A DNA stretch of 64,000 nt from NCBI RefSeq assembly GCF_932526225.1, contig NC_064045.1:8620138-8684137 (forward strand). The letters run 5' to 3'. Numbering within the stretch: the stretch's first letter is position 1; every line of letters starts with the position of its first letter. Below the pieces are notes generated by a model. The model was not told where the DNA came from. It made no database searches and saw only the letters and a program-made list of their open reading frames with translations. A program made the translations under genes and the position numbers. The stretch comes from Nematostella vectensis. Taxonomy: Eukaryota; Cnidaria; Anthozoa; Actiniaria; Edwardsiidae. Below, piece by piece: positions 24,775 to 38,000 of this stretch.

Positions 24775-27700
24775 ATGGCGTCCAAGAGGCTTTTCCATCT
24801 TGCACGTGGATTTTTCAATCTTCAAGCGGGTTCGGCCTCAAGTCTGCGATATACTAGGGCTTTCTGTTCAGGTAAAATATCTAGAAGATAAAAACTACTA
24901 TCAATGAAGTTTTTTCAGCTCTAATTCTCAGTCTACACTTTATTGACAAGTTAAAGTGTAAATTGAAGTAGAGTTCAAAGTTTTTTCCTCTCATCTCTCA
25001 GAAGTATCTCTAACAATTTCTTAATCTATGAGCAGGAAGTCCATACTCTAAAAACCTTATGGATACCTAGAGTGTTCCCTGTCACAGTACAAAAAATATA
25101 CTATTATATAAAAAGTAAAAAAAGTATAAGCAGATCATTTACTTTAAATATGTAGTAAACAGCATTAAGATATCACGGGCAAACCAGACGAAATGTTTGT
25201 GTATCGAATATTGTAATATGTTCACCGAATATATCTGTAATAAAAACACACAAGTAGGCCTAGGCTGAATTTGGTGGGATGGAGCCGAGGATGCGAAGGA
25301 TATCAAGAACTTAAAACCAAATAAAAACAAAACAACAACAAAATAGCTTGAATGGTGTATGGGGGGTGGGTCCAACCACCCCCCCCCCACCCCCACCCTT
25401 AAGGACAATTAATTGTTTATTTGAGGAAATGGCTGCCAGCCCACTGCCAAAGAGAAAAAGCATCAAACAATTGTGTTATTCTACACCCCTTTCATTCACA
25501 ATAGTTATTGACTGATATTTTAGCACTCTCTGTGACCTCAAGAAATTCAGAATCAATCTTATGATCTAAATGGGTTATGAATTGTGTATAAATCGGTATT
25601 GTTTTTAGCTATTGATTATGCTGGTTTCATGAGCGTACTTATCCTCAGCAGCAGCAAACATATATCTCTGGTGAGTATTTTTTTTTTAATATCTGATTTT
25701 TTTTTTTTCAGCTAAAAAGTCATATGAGCACATCCTGACAGAAACCAAAGGGGAGAGTAACAATGTTGGCTTCATACAACTCAATCGGCCCAAAGCTTTG
25801 AACGCCCTATGCAATGACCTCATGTATGAGCTGAGCGATGCCTTGGATGCCTTTGAAGCTGATAAGAATGTAGGGTGTATTGTGTTGACTGGATGTGGGA
25901 GAGCCTTTGCAGGTGAGAATCATCTTTACAGCGGTTATGGGTTTATTTAAAAAAATGTTGGATGACCACCGATTTGTTCTTGTTCCCATTTGACTATTAG
26001 AAAATGGGATATTTGGGAAAAAAACTTACTCGAATCAATGAGGAGAACCTCAAGAATGCCTTTCAAGAATAAAGTTTTATGCATACTTTATTGATGATAA
26101 TTTGACTACAAATATAGTATCTCAGCTGTGCGCCAAAATAAGCCATGGAAATGGATGCATAAAGTTATCTTATTCTGCCTGTATTTAAATGTGCAATTTT
26201 CTTGATTAAAAAAATTTGAGAATTTAAATACTCGCGAAAAAATAAAGACAGCGAACTTTGATCTCGCAAAATTTAAATGAAAAATCACATATTTGTGTTT
26301 TTCTATTATCGAGCTATTCCAGGTGTATCGTTCATTTCACATCAACTTCAAATTTGCCAAATTAAATCGTCTGCAAACACAATATCTCTCTGCGATCGCG
26401 AAATTAAAGACTCACAAAATGTACGGATAAAATTTAAGACATACGAAAATAAAGAAGAATATTAAGGTAGTTGATATTATGCGGGAGCATCAAAATGGTG
26501 GTTTGATCAGCATTGTGAATTAGGTGAACTTCTAATTTTTATAAAGAGCACATGAACAGTCTACAAATTCTTTGATTGATGTGTTGTTTGTGATATCAGC
26601 TGGTGCTGATATCAAGGAGATGCAGCCCTTAACATACCAAAAGTGCTTGTCTGGTGACTTCCTGGGACATTGGACAAGGGTTTCCAAGTGCACCAAACCT
26701 GTCATTGCTGCTGTCAATGGTTTTGCTGTGAGTAACACACATACACAACTCAAACGCCTCATGCAATCAGTGCCAATACCAGGTGTGTTTTTAGGGGTAG
26801 GCATACAGTAGCTAGGGGGGGCAGCTAGGGGTAGGTGTAGTTAGGGGGAGCAACTAGGAGGAGGTTCAGCTATCGGGAGCAGCTAGGGGTAGGCGTAGCT
26901 AAGGGGAGGTTCAGCTTTGGGGAGCAGCTGGGGGGAGGTTCAGCTATGGGGTGCAACTTGGGATAGGTTTAGCTAGGGGGGTCAATTAGGGGTAGGCGTA
27001 GCTAGGGGTAGGTTCAGCAACTGGGAGCAGCTGGGTGTAGGCAGAGCTAGGGGTAGGGGCAGCTAGGAGGAGGCACAGCCAGGGAGAGCAGCTAGGGGTA
27101 GGCACAGGTAGGGGGAGCAGCTAGGGGTAGGCACAGGTAGGGGGAGCAGCTAGGGGTAGGGCAATTGGGGGAATAGGTAGGGTTAGCAACAGCTAAGGGG
27201 GCTAGAGGTAGCTAGAGGTAGTCACAGCTAGGTGGGGCAGCTTAGGGTAGGGCAGTTGGAGGCAAAGGTAGGGGTAAGTGCAGCTAGGGGGAGCAACTAG
27301 GGGTGGGTGTAGCTAAGGGGAGCAGCTCAAAGTAGGCTTAGCTAGGGGGAGATAGGTAGGGGAGGGTGCAGGGGGTGTGTACACCCAATACTAACTACCA
27401 AAAAGTTTTTTATTGGAAGAGCATAAAAAATTATACTATTTCCTAAGACTCACTCTGTCAACATGCAATGCTTCTGCTAAGTAGCAAACAAAAAATATTA
27501 TGTACATGTATATAATATATATGTATAACATAATTTATATGTTATCAACTGGAGCGATGCCGGGTGTACCAGCATCCATGGGTAATGTTGTTGCTTGGAG
27601 ATTTTAATCAAATGTTATTGGTAATTTTATCTCACTATAAGAAAAACATTAAAATAGAAAAAAATATATAATTTGCCAGGTTATTTGAAGAAACTCTGTA

Positions 27701-30700
27701 TTTCAACACTATTACTTTTCCTTGAAAACCATAATGCTAATATAAATCCGTAATAACTACCTTGAATGCTGAATGTCAACACCATCTGTGTTATTTCAGC
27801 TTGGAGGAGGCTGTGAATTAGCAATGATGTGTGATATCATCTATGCTAGTGACAAGGCAAAGTTTGGTCAGCCAGAAATTCTTATTGGTACCATTCCAGG
27901 TAGGATACACCTATTTCAAAAAAGGTTGTCAGTGCATACGTCGAATGGCAATAGCTTATTGGCAGGTCTACGACCGTAAGTGCTTATGGGTAGTAATTAC
28001 TTGTAAAAATGAAAGTGGTAAACTAAAGCAATATCAGAAATGGATAGTTGTATGTTTAATTTCCATCCTGAATCTGGGATGAATATTTTGGGACCCATGG
28101 GTCCTTTCGGTTGTAGAACTGCCATTTGTCAGTCGCAATAATTTGCCATTTGCCCTTACAAGGTTTTTGGAAATAGGTGTATATGGAGATTGGTAAAAGG
28201 ACCACTCTCATAACCTCTGCATTTCTTAGTTTCTTAACTCAAGAAAAATTGTAACCAATCTTAAAATGTTTGCCTTCTTTACAGAAATTATTTGCAAGCC
28301 ATTAAGCCAACCACATCCTTTTTCTATCTACCTAAGCTATATATTCTAAAAGATTCATGGCAAACAACCCTAGTTATGTGCAAATAATTGCTAATTGCTT
28401 TCTTTAACTCCCTATATCTCTTATTGTATTCCTCTTAACCTTTGAGAACTCTTCCCTGTTATTGTTATTGTTGTGGTTACAAGGTGCTGGCGGCACTCAA
28501 AGGTTGACCCGTGCAGTCGGCAAGTCCTTAGCCATGGAAATGGTGCTGACGGGTGATCCCATCAATGCTGACCACGCCCTCAAAGCAGGTACACTCTAAT
28601 AACTTTCAGATCAACCTTGGCTGTTACGAACACTTTAAAGAATAGCAACCAGCCTTTCCTTTGTTATCATTTGCATTTGAAAATACATCAGATAATTTTG
28701 TAACAAATTTTCAAAATAACCATCCTCAAATTCAAATTATTGAGTAACAGTGTTTTATTAAAAGGATCTCAGTATCTTACTTCAATAAGATAATGATAAT
28801 GGATGCTTTGTGTAACTCAGTTAGCTGGCTTTCCTGAAGGCACACATCATTATAAAAATAATGTGTTTTCTTATATATAGTCTTAGTTTTAAAAAGTTTC
28901 TCTTATCACTCTAGTGAAAATCATGTTGCAAAGCTTGACAAAGTAGGGGCAGCTAAGTTTTATTTATTGACCAGTCCATTAATGTTGACAATGATTAAAA
29001 ATTACTAAATACCTTTCATTATGTTGAAGTTGATCAAACCCCCAGCTAATTAAAACTGATTTTATTAAATGATAAACATAAAAATAATACACAATTAAAA
29101 ATAAAAATAATAACAAATAAAAATAATACACAATTATTGGAAGAGAACTACAAAATACAATAGCTAATTTTTATGGTTGTTATGAACACAATTGATTCTG
29201 CATTTGAGAATGCATCTCATGAACAAAACAATAGTTAGTAATGTTCATGGCATGTTCTTAGAATCTGATGTAATCAGATTAAATGAAAGGTTCTTATATG
29301 AAAAAGAGTGTATTTAGAGTGAATAATTATTGATTAATAAATTAATAAATTATTTATCATTATTAATATAATATTTATTTTCATTATTTCCATTTTTAGG
29401 TCTGGTAAGCAAGGTCTTCCCAGCTGACGACTTGGTTCCCAATGCTATCAAGACTGCAGAGAAGATAGCAGGTCTCTCCAAACTTTCTGTGGGGATTGCC
29501 AAGGAGTGCCTCAACTATGGTAAGTGTCAAAAGCTTTCTGTGGGAATTACCAAGGAATGCCTCAACTTTGGTAAGTGTCAAAAGCTTTCTGTGGAGATTA
29601 CCAAGGAATGCCTCAGCTTTGGTAAGTGTCAAAAGCTTTCTGTGGGGATTACCAAGGAATGCCTCAGCTTTGGTAAGTGTCAAAAGCTTTCTGTGGAGAT
29701 TACCAAGGAATGCCTCAGCTTTGGTATGTGTCAAAAGCTTTCTGTGGGGATTAACAAGGAATGCCTCAACTATGGTAAGTGTCAAAAGCTTTCTGTGGAG
29801 ATTACCAATTAATGCCTCAGCTTTGGTAAGTGTCAAAAGCTTTCTGTGGTGATTACCTAGGAATGCCTCAACTATGGTATGTGTCAAAAGCTTTCTGTGG
29901 AGATTACCAAGGAATGCCTCAGCTTTGGTAAGTGTCAAAAGCTTTCTGTGGTGATTACCAAGGAATGCCTCAACTATGGTATGTGTCAAAAGCTTTCTGT
30001 GGGAATTACCTAGGAATGCCTCAAGTATGGTAAGTGTCAAACGCTTTCTGTGGGGATTACCTAGGAATGCCTCAACTATGGTAAGTGTCAAAAGCTTTCT
30101 GTGGGGATTACCAAGGAATGCCTCAACTATGGTAAGTGTCAAAAGCTTTCTGTGGGGATTACCTAGGAATGCCTCAACTATGGTAAGTGTCAAAAGCTTT
30201 CTGTGGGGATTACCAAGGAATGCCTCAACTATGGTAAGTGTCAAAAGCTTTCTGTGGGGATTACCAAGGAATGCCTCAGCTATGGTAAGTGTCAAAAGCT
30301 TTCTGTGGGGATTACCAAGGAATGCCTCAGCTATGGTAAGTGTCAAAAGCTTTCTGTGGAGATTACCTAGGAATGCCTCAACTATGGTAAGTGTCAAAAG
30401 CTTTCTGTGGGGATTACCAAGGAATGCCTCAGCTATGGTAAGTGTCAAAAGCTTTCTGTGGGGATTACCAAGGAATGCCTCAAGTATGGTATGTGTCAAA
30501 AGCTTTCTGTGGGGATTACCAAGGAATGCCTCAGCTTTGGTAAGTGTCAAAAGCTTTCTGTGGGGATTACCAAGGAATGCCTCAACTATGGTAAGTGTCA
30601 AAAGCTTTCTGTGGGGATTACCAAGGAATGCCTCAGCTATGGTAAGTGTCAAAAGCTTTCTGTGAGGATTACCAAGGAATGCCTCAGCTATGGTAAGTGT

Positions 30701-33638
30701 CAAAAGCTTTCTGTGGAGATTACCTAGGAATGCCTCAACTATGGTATGTGTCAAAAGCTTCCTGTGGAGGTTACCAAGGAATGCCTCAGCTTTGGTAAGT
30801 GTCAAACGCTTTCTGTGGGAATTACCAAGGAATGCCTCAGCTATGGTAAGTGTCAAAAGCTTTCTGTGGGGATTACCAAGGAATGCCTCAGCTATGGTAA
30901 GTGTCAAAAGCTTTCTGTGGGGATTACCAAGGAATGCCTCAGCTATGATAAGTGTCAAAAGCTTCCTGTGGAGGTTACCAAGGAATACCTCAACTATGGT
31001 AAGTGTCAAAAGCTTTCTGTGGGGATTACCAAGGAATACCTCAACTATGGTAAGTGTCAAAAGCTTTCTGTGGGGATTACCAAGGAATGCCTCAGCTATG
31101 GTAAGTGTCAAAAGCTTTCTGTGGAGGTTACCAAGGAATACCTCAACTATGGTAAGTGTCAAAAGCTTTCTGTGGGGATTACCAAGGAATACCTCAACTA
31201 TGGTAAGTGTCAAAAGCTTCCTGTGGAGGTTACCAAGGAATACCTCAACTATGGTAAGTGTCAAAAGCTTTCTGTGGGGATTACCAAGGAATGCCTCAGC
31301 TATGGTAAGTGTCAAAAGCTTTCTGTGGGGTTTACCTAGGAATGCCTCAGCTTTGGTATGTGTCAAAAGCTTCCTGTGGAGGTTACCAAGGAATGCCTCA
31401 GCTATGGTAAGTGTTAAAAGCTTTCTGTGGGGATTACCAAGGAATGCCTCAGCTTTGGTAAGTGTCAAAAGCTTTCTGTGGGGATTACCAAGGAATGCCT
31501 CAGCTTTGGTAAGTGTCAAAAGCTTTCTGTGGGGATTACCAAGGAATGCCTCAAGTATGGTATGTGTCAAAAGCTTTCTGTAGGAATTACCTAGGAATGC
31601 CTCAGCTTTGGTAAGTGTCAAAAGCTTTCTGTGGGGATTACCTAGGAATGCCTCAACTATGGCAAGTGTCAAGCTTTCTGTGGGAATTACCAAGGAATGC
31701 CTCAGCTATGGTAAGTTTCAAAAGCTTTCTGTGGGAATTACCAAGGAATGCCTCAGCTTTGGTAAGTGTCAAAAGCTTTCTGTAGGAATTACCTAGGAAT
31801 ACCTCAACTATGGTAAGTTTCAAGCTTTCTGTAGGAATTACCTAGGAATGCCTCAACTATGGTATGTGTCAAAAGCTTTCTGTGGGGATTACCTAGGAAT
31901 GCCTCAGCTTTGGTAAGTGTCAAAAGCTTTCTGTGGAGATTACCAAGGAATGCCTCAGCTTTGGTATGTGTCAAAAGCTTTCTGTGGGGATTACCAAGGA
32001 ATGCCTCAACTATGGTATGTGTCAAAAGCTTTCTGTAGGAATTACCTAGGAATGCCTCAACTATGGCAAGTGTCAAGCTTTCTGTGGGGATTATCAAAGA
32101 GTATAGGAGTATAAAGTATACTACATGTTGCTTTTAATATTGTGTTATATCATGTATGTTATACTTTCATCTATTGTTTTTTAATGCACCATGGTATTGA
32201 TTTCAGCGTATGAGATGACTCTAGAGGAGGGGCTGAAGGTGGAAAAGAGGATGTTCCATACCACATTTGCTCTTGTAAGTACAGTCAACGCCCTGTTGAA
32301 GTCTTGAAGCTTTTACTTCTTCAGGTGTGAATTCACTTATTTAATAGTTAGTAGATACAGATGAAAAGTGATATTTATTAGAAACTAGAAGATAACCTTG
32401 AAAATTTCAAGAATGATTGCTCGATGTGCGGTGCTTTAAAATTATGTCACATGGGGTGTTGTGATGTCACATCCAGTGAAATCAGGGCAAAGTGTTTATT
32501 GATTCACTGGTTGGAAGTTTACTGGTGCGAACGGCTCAGGGAATAAATAGTAAAACCGTTTTCGCATTAATGACAAAGCCACTCATTGTCTCCCGATGTA
32601 AGTTATGGGAAAAAGGCTGGGCTTGGGATATCACCCCTTGTTGTATCCTATAACACCACAATTAGCGAGAAACCAACCAGGGTACACTCTCCCGAAAATA
32701 ATTTTACGACCTACCGATTTGCGTATCTCTTGCGAATGTGGTTGAATCACGGCTAGCGCTTTTTTAAATGACAAGATATTAGGCAAGTGAATCCACACTT
32801 TATTGAATAAACATCTATCACAGTCTGGGGTTATGTAACCAGCACATTCCAGAGATTCGCGGCATTGTCACTTATGAAAATAGCGGGATCACTCACTCAC
32901 ACTCACACTCACTCACTCACTCACACTCACTCACTCACACTCACTCACTCACTCACTCACTCACTCACTCACTCACTCACTCACTCACTCACTCACTCAC
33001 TCACTCACTCACTCACTCACTCACTCACTCACTCACTCACTCACTCACTCACTCACTCACTCACTCACTCACTCACTCACTCACTCACTCACTCACTCAC
33101 TCACTCACTCACTCACTCACTCACTCACTCACTCACTCACTCACTCACTCACTCACTCACTCACTCACTCACTCACTCACTCACTCACTCACTCACTCAC
33201 TCACTCACTCACTCACTCACTCACTCACTCACTCACTCACTCACTCACTCACTCACTCACTCACTCACTCACTCACTCACTCACTCACTCACTCACTCAC
33301 TCACTCACTCACTCACTCACTCACTCACTCACTCACTCACTCACTCACTCACTCACTCACTCACTCACTCACTCACTCACTCACTCACTCACTCACTCAC
33401 TCACTCACTCACTCACTCACTCACTCACTCACTCACTCACTCACTCACTCACTCACTCACTCACTCACTCACTCAATCACTCACTCACTCACTCACTCAC
33501 TCACTCACTCACTCACTCACTCACTCACTCACTCACTCACTCACTCACTCACTCACTATTTTTTTTTTTTAGGATGATCGAAAAGAAGGAATGACAGCTT
33601 TCATCGAGAAAAGGAAGCCGGAATTTAAAGACAACTAG
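24775..33638 (+). CDS. ECHS1: Short-chain enoyl-CoA hydratase, mitochondrial
   Basis: ECHS1 hydrates trans-2-enoyl-CoA to (S)-3-hydroxyacyl-CoA in mitochondrial beta-oxidation and valine catabolism. Exons: 24775-24871, 25712-25912, 26600-26727, 27800-27899, 28484-28588, 29400-29519, 32207-32274 and 33573-33638. All phases agree and give 294 residues, the normal family length. The first exon is a typical Arg-rich, acid-free mitochondrial presequence ([14 protein letters not shown]). Crotonase signatures are [12 protein letters not shown] (CoA/oxyanion region), [11 protein letters not shown] with the first catalytic Glu, and [19 protein letters not shown] with the second. The C-terminus is [12 protein letters not shown]. 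Introns hold a G-rich array (intron 3), a 2.6-kb array of exon-6/donor copies (intron 6) and a CACT microsatellite (intron 7). A possible ATTAAA poly(A) signal is at 33841-33846. Confidence 0.96.
26806..27370 (+). repeat. G-rich minisatellite in ECHS1 intron 3
   Basis: Irregular units of 20-30 bases built on ggggcagctaggggtaggc. Runs of three to six G recur every few bases on the coding strand, so both DNA and pre-mRNA could form G-quadruplexes. Unit length varies, so the array is old or evolves by slippage. Confidence 0.85.
29480..32100 (+). repeat. 51-bp minisatellite of the ECHS1 exon 6 end plus 5' splice site, about 51 copies
   Basis: The first unit is the real exon 6 tail (about 29480-29519) and its donor GTAAGTGTC at 29520. 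About 50 more copies follow, each with about 40 exon-derived bases, then GTAAGTGTC or GTATGTGTC. A few have lost the donor (GATAAGT near 30948) or changed it to GCAAGT (near 31662 and 32065). The 51-base period (17 codons) makes long open frames on both strands; these are products of the period, not genes. A few units are 48 bp. Confidence 0.95.
32880..33560 (+). repeat. (CACT)n microsatellite, about 170 copies
   Basis: An almost pure tetranucleotide tract of about 680 bases, with one caat variant near 33476 and less regular CACTCA at the left edge. It ends about 13 bases before the AG of the ECHS1 exon 8 acceptor, so it replaces the usual branch-point region. The long Thr-His-Ser-Leu frame across it is an artefact. 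Confidence 0.98.
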
Positions 33639-35078
33639 AAGAGAAGCATTGGTCCAATAGCTTTGTGTCTTACTAAATAGAAAGTCTAAGCTCTTCGGCA
33701 GTGGATTTATCCGTCAGCCACAGACTCAGTGTCATTAGTTCATCAAATGGCTCTGCGCAGTGGTGCTCTGGCTAAATCCATTCAGTGCAAGTGTGGGATC
33801 TCTACTGGGTGTGAACATGGTCAGGGTGTGCAATGATGCTATTAAAGAATGTCGATCAACCACTCCTTTGTTATTGTTTACAAATGAAAATACAACGGTG
33901 TTTGGCAAGAAAATTTCGAAATTGTATTTTTTAGGGCTTCTGAGGTGTTTTTTAGGGTCGAATATCCCGACGAGCATCTCCAACACTTTTACCCTGTAGA
34001 TCCCCCCCCCCTCCCCGGGCATAGAATGCACCATTTAAACTAACTGCCGTCATAGAGTACTACTGTAGAAGTATCTCTCCACTCTTATCACGGGCTATAG
34101 GATAACTTTTATCTGAAGTGATGTCTAATGCTTGTTAAAACACGCATCCCTACCTCTACTGGCTGTATTTGCCTTGGTTTCGCTCCCCTAGCAAGCTCAC
34201 TGCGCTTACGACCTTTCAAACGACGCACGCGCTTTGTAACCGCCGCCGCCTGGTATATGAGTAACCCGAACCCCAGCGGCGCGTTTTTCTCTTCCCCACT
34301 ATAAAATATAGTATTCTTGGGGTAGGGATGATGTTGAGGTAGGAATACGCCTTCAGCCGTAAAGCTATCCTTGCTTTCGTAATATAACAGTTTTTTTTAA
34401 CCATTTGTAGATTACAGATTTGAACAGAGGAGAAGCGAATTGGCTTAACGAAGAGTGATTTCAATTAATACTTCTGCGACAGATACGAGAGACTGTAAAA
34501 TGATTCTTGTTGTCATGGAAAATAAAAGGAGACACAGACAAAGGTAAGACGTTGATATACAGCGTTTTTATTGAGGTCCTTTACTACAAGGACTTTGAAT
34601 AATCAATAAGAAAATGTTTACAATGAATAACTAATTTGTTGATATAGAACAGGCGCTCTGCAAAGCTCAAAATCATATTGAGTACAGACCATTGTATACA
34701 AGACACGTGATTGGTGGAGAGACCGCTTGTATACAAGACACGTGATTGGTGGAGAGACCGCTGTATACAAGACATGTGATTGGTGGAGAAACGGATTTCG
34801 AGCATGTACTATCATTATTTGGAGAGAAACGTCACAGCGTGTCACGAACAACAACAACATACTTGTACTTTCCTGTCACGCTGTCATGTCACGCTATGAC
34901 GTCGCGTATCAAAACGCACGAAAAACTGAGAGCTACACCTTAGGATTAACGAAAGCTTCGTTGTGTTCATCAGTATAATGCTGAGCCTAAAAAACATAAG
35001 CTATATAGGACTAGTTGTTTATCTCTAAATATGTTAATCTAATCACGCGCCCTATCTTAGAAACGGCGTTTATTACAA
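33639..35078. other. Intergenic region between ECHS1 and the NLR gene
   Basis: It holds the ECHS1 3' UTR and a three-copy tandem repeat at 34693-34796 (unit gtatacaagacacgtgattgg followed by tggagagaccgc) with CACGTG and ATTGG motifs. No gene is supported. The minus-strand AATAAA of the NLR gene is at 35069-35074, directly after its stop codon. Confidence 0.7.
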
Positions 35079-38000
35079 TTATCCTATTTCCAACGTAACT
35101 GCAAGGCTAAATACACCAACCTTGCATTCCACACCTCGGTGATATCTTTTGTACGGGTTATGAACAGGAAATCCCAATTTCTCCGTAGTTTTCTGACGAA
35201 AAAGTTTATCACGAATGCAAATAGAGAGCGAGTGCGGCTTGGAGCAACTGTTTAGAATGGGATCACTCTCGTGAAACAGATGCTGCAGTGACTCACTTTC
35301 TGAGCAAGCGTCAATAATGGCCTTCTTACCGACATCACTGATGTGATTATATGAGATGTCAAGAGCCTGTAAAGATTTAGTCTTAGTCACATACTTTGCA
35401 AGTGCACACATACCTTCGTCACCTATGTTGTTACATGCTAAAGATAGTTTCTCGAGAGAAGTATTTTTCGATAACGCTTTAGAAATTGATCTTGCACCGT
35501 CCATATTTATACAACAGCCATCAAGTATCAGAGACTTCAGCCTGCAACTGTTGTCCTGAAGTATGTTTGCAATAGCATTTAGTCCTTCTAGTCCTATTGG
35601 GTTAGCACTCATATCTAAAAGTGTCACATTTTGTATGGCTTTCGCTAATGCTCGAGTGCCAGAGGGGCCAATCCCTGCGTTAACTAATGTAAGTTCGGTC
35701 ACTTTTGTGTTGAGAGCAAGGCCATCAGAAATACGTTGCGCACCTAGATCGACAATATTACCATGACTATGAATCGATGTCAGTCTCGTGATAGTATTGT
35801 TGTGCCTCAACATTTCACCGAAAGCCTGTCCGGCATCAGGCGTCACGCGACCAGGATTTATCGCGAGTGTTCGTATTGTAGTATTGAACTTCAATGCTTC
35901 TGCAATATACTGAACGCCAGCATCTCCCAAAATTTCTCCCCCAATGTAAATATCGGTAAGAGTAGTATTGCCAGATAATACCTCGGCCAATGCAATGGCA
36001 CAATTGTCATCTATACTTGGAGAATGAATGTGAAATGTCGATAGGGTAGAATTGTCTTTCAAAGACTTGACCAATCTAACCCATGTCGTGTATTTATCAC
36101 TTGAACCGAAAAGAAAAGACCGGATTGATGAGTTACGTGACAGGAGGTCGTCTATCGAGCTTTCGGTGTTTTCAGAAGACTTTCTAATAACGAGGTTCAG
36201 GGTTAGTAAAGACGAGGAGGAAGCCATCGCATCGACGAGCTGCTGAGGAATTGTGGTGCCCTCTTTGTCAATCAAAATAGTGAGGTGACTGAGGGGAGGC
36301 GCACCACTGGCGCTACGGTCAGTTTGCGGGCTCAATATTTCAGACGAATCGCGTGACAACAAATGTGACAATCCAATTAAAGTGCTAGAATGATCGACAT
36401 CAGCAGCAACTCTGCACGGCAAACGCTGATATACCTCTTGTAGCCAACTACTTTCGATATCTTCGCATTCTGCTAAACAATCACAAAGCAGAGAGAACGG
36501 TAAACAATGCTCATGCCAATCACAAATGGGTACCCCCAGCGATGACATTTCTGGTACCAACGGCGCGAGTGCTTCTATGGCTTTTCTCGCATTGCCACCA
36601 ATCATAACTGCGAGATCGTACATGGTAGCGGTATAAAAAAAGGTCTCATTACGTAAGAGTTCAGGATCAACGATTCCTTGCGCAAGTCTGCTGGCCAAAT
36701 ACAAAGCACAGAAATAGTCCTGAAAAGACTTGTGGTTAAAAGAATACAAAAACACAGGCCGTATTGCACTTGACGGCTTCTCCTTTCTAAGAAAACCTAT
36801 TTTCATCAGGTCTTCTGATGGTTTGCAAAGGCGGAAAGTGACGGCATTTTCTTTCAGAGAATCAAAAGCAATTTTACCGAGTTCCAAATGTAGCGCTCGA
36901 ATCTCGTCCTCGTTTAAGCTCCTATTTTCCTTTTCGCAAAATCGTCTTGTCCGTAAGTACACTACTTCATCGTAAAGTTGCCTTAGACTGATATCCTTTT
37001 CGAAAGTTTTATTTGCATTAGTCTGACTATGTTCTTGAAAGCAAAGACAGTAGAGAGCTAATGTTAGGGGATTAGAGAAATCAAAATTGCAAATCCCTTG
37101 TAAGCTAATTCGAAAAAGAAATTGATCTAGAGGAAAAAGCTTTCTTATGTAGTCCTGTACATCACACAATCCCTTGAGATGTAGAACATTGCCTCCCACA
37201 AAGTGCTTGTATAAGTTGTAACCTTGACTAATTTGTTCTGGTCTGGCTTCCTGTGACCTGATTGTAACGAGAACGTTACTCGTGGCAAAAGCTTTCCTAG
37301 TTATTACTGCACCTAATCTCTCTTTTACGTTACTCGCCTCTACTGGAAGTTCATCGTAGCCGTCTAAGATCATTAGGATCTTAGACTGGTTCTCCTTCAT
37401 GTAATCAAACACCTGCTTTCTCTCCTCATCAGAGGTTTCTGATGACAGGAGTTGCTCCTGCATTGCTTTGGCAATTCCCCCATCTTTCATTTCTTTGCAT
37501 CTCAAAAAGAGCAGCAGTTCAACTTCTGGAAAAGATTCAGATGTAGGCAATTCTCCTTTAGCCCAGTCAAAGGCAAGCTTTTGACACAAAGTAGTTTTGC
37601 CGGCACCTGATTCCCCCTCTATTAGTACTCTGCATGCTTCCTTCAATTGCCCATCAACAACAAACAGGCCATCCATCTTCACGTCAGAGCAAGTGTCTCT
37701 ATTGACCAGTTTCAGCTCTGAGAACATCTTGTTGAGGTGGAAGTCATACCTAATACCACCAAAGTCATTGCCATGGAGGTTATCAAGCGGCTCTATCAAT
37801 GCATTCTCACCAGTTGTGTACTTTTCACGCAGACACTTGATCAGGTTTTCAATAACTAGGAAGGTCCAAACAGAATAGTTTTATTTTGTTTGAGATTTAC
37901 ATTTTATAATTAAAAGTAAGTAGGTGCCCGAGTAGGTGCATTCAGGTTGGCTGTGTTATTCATTTATTAAAATACTTGTTTGATTCTCTGATTACCCTGA

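Noticed and set aside
29396-31693. 765-codon minus-strand frame of 17-residue repeats
   Set aside because: It is the antisense of the 51-bp ECHS1 intron array. A period divisible by three keeps all frames free of stops, so its length is not evidence of coding.
29432-31796. Several plus-strand repeat frames in the ECHS1 intron 6 array
   Set aside because: Only the first, continuous with exon 6, could be translated, by use of later donors. The others begin at arbitrary codons inside the array.
32865-33572. 235-codon Thr-His-Ser-Leu repeat frame
   Set aside because: Translation of a CACT microsatellite, an artefact.
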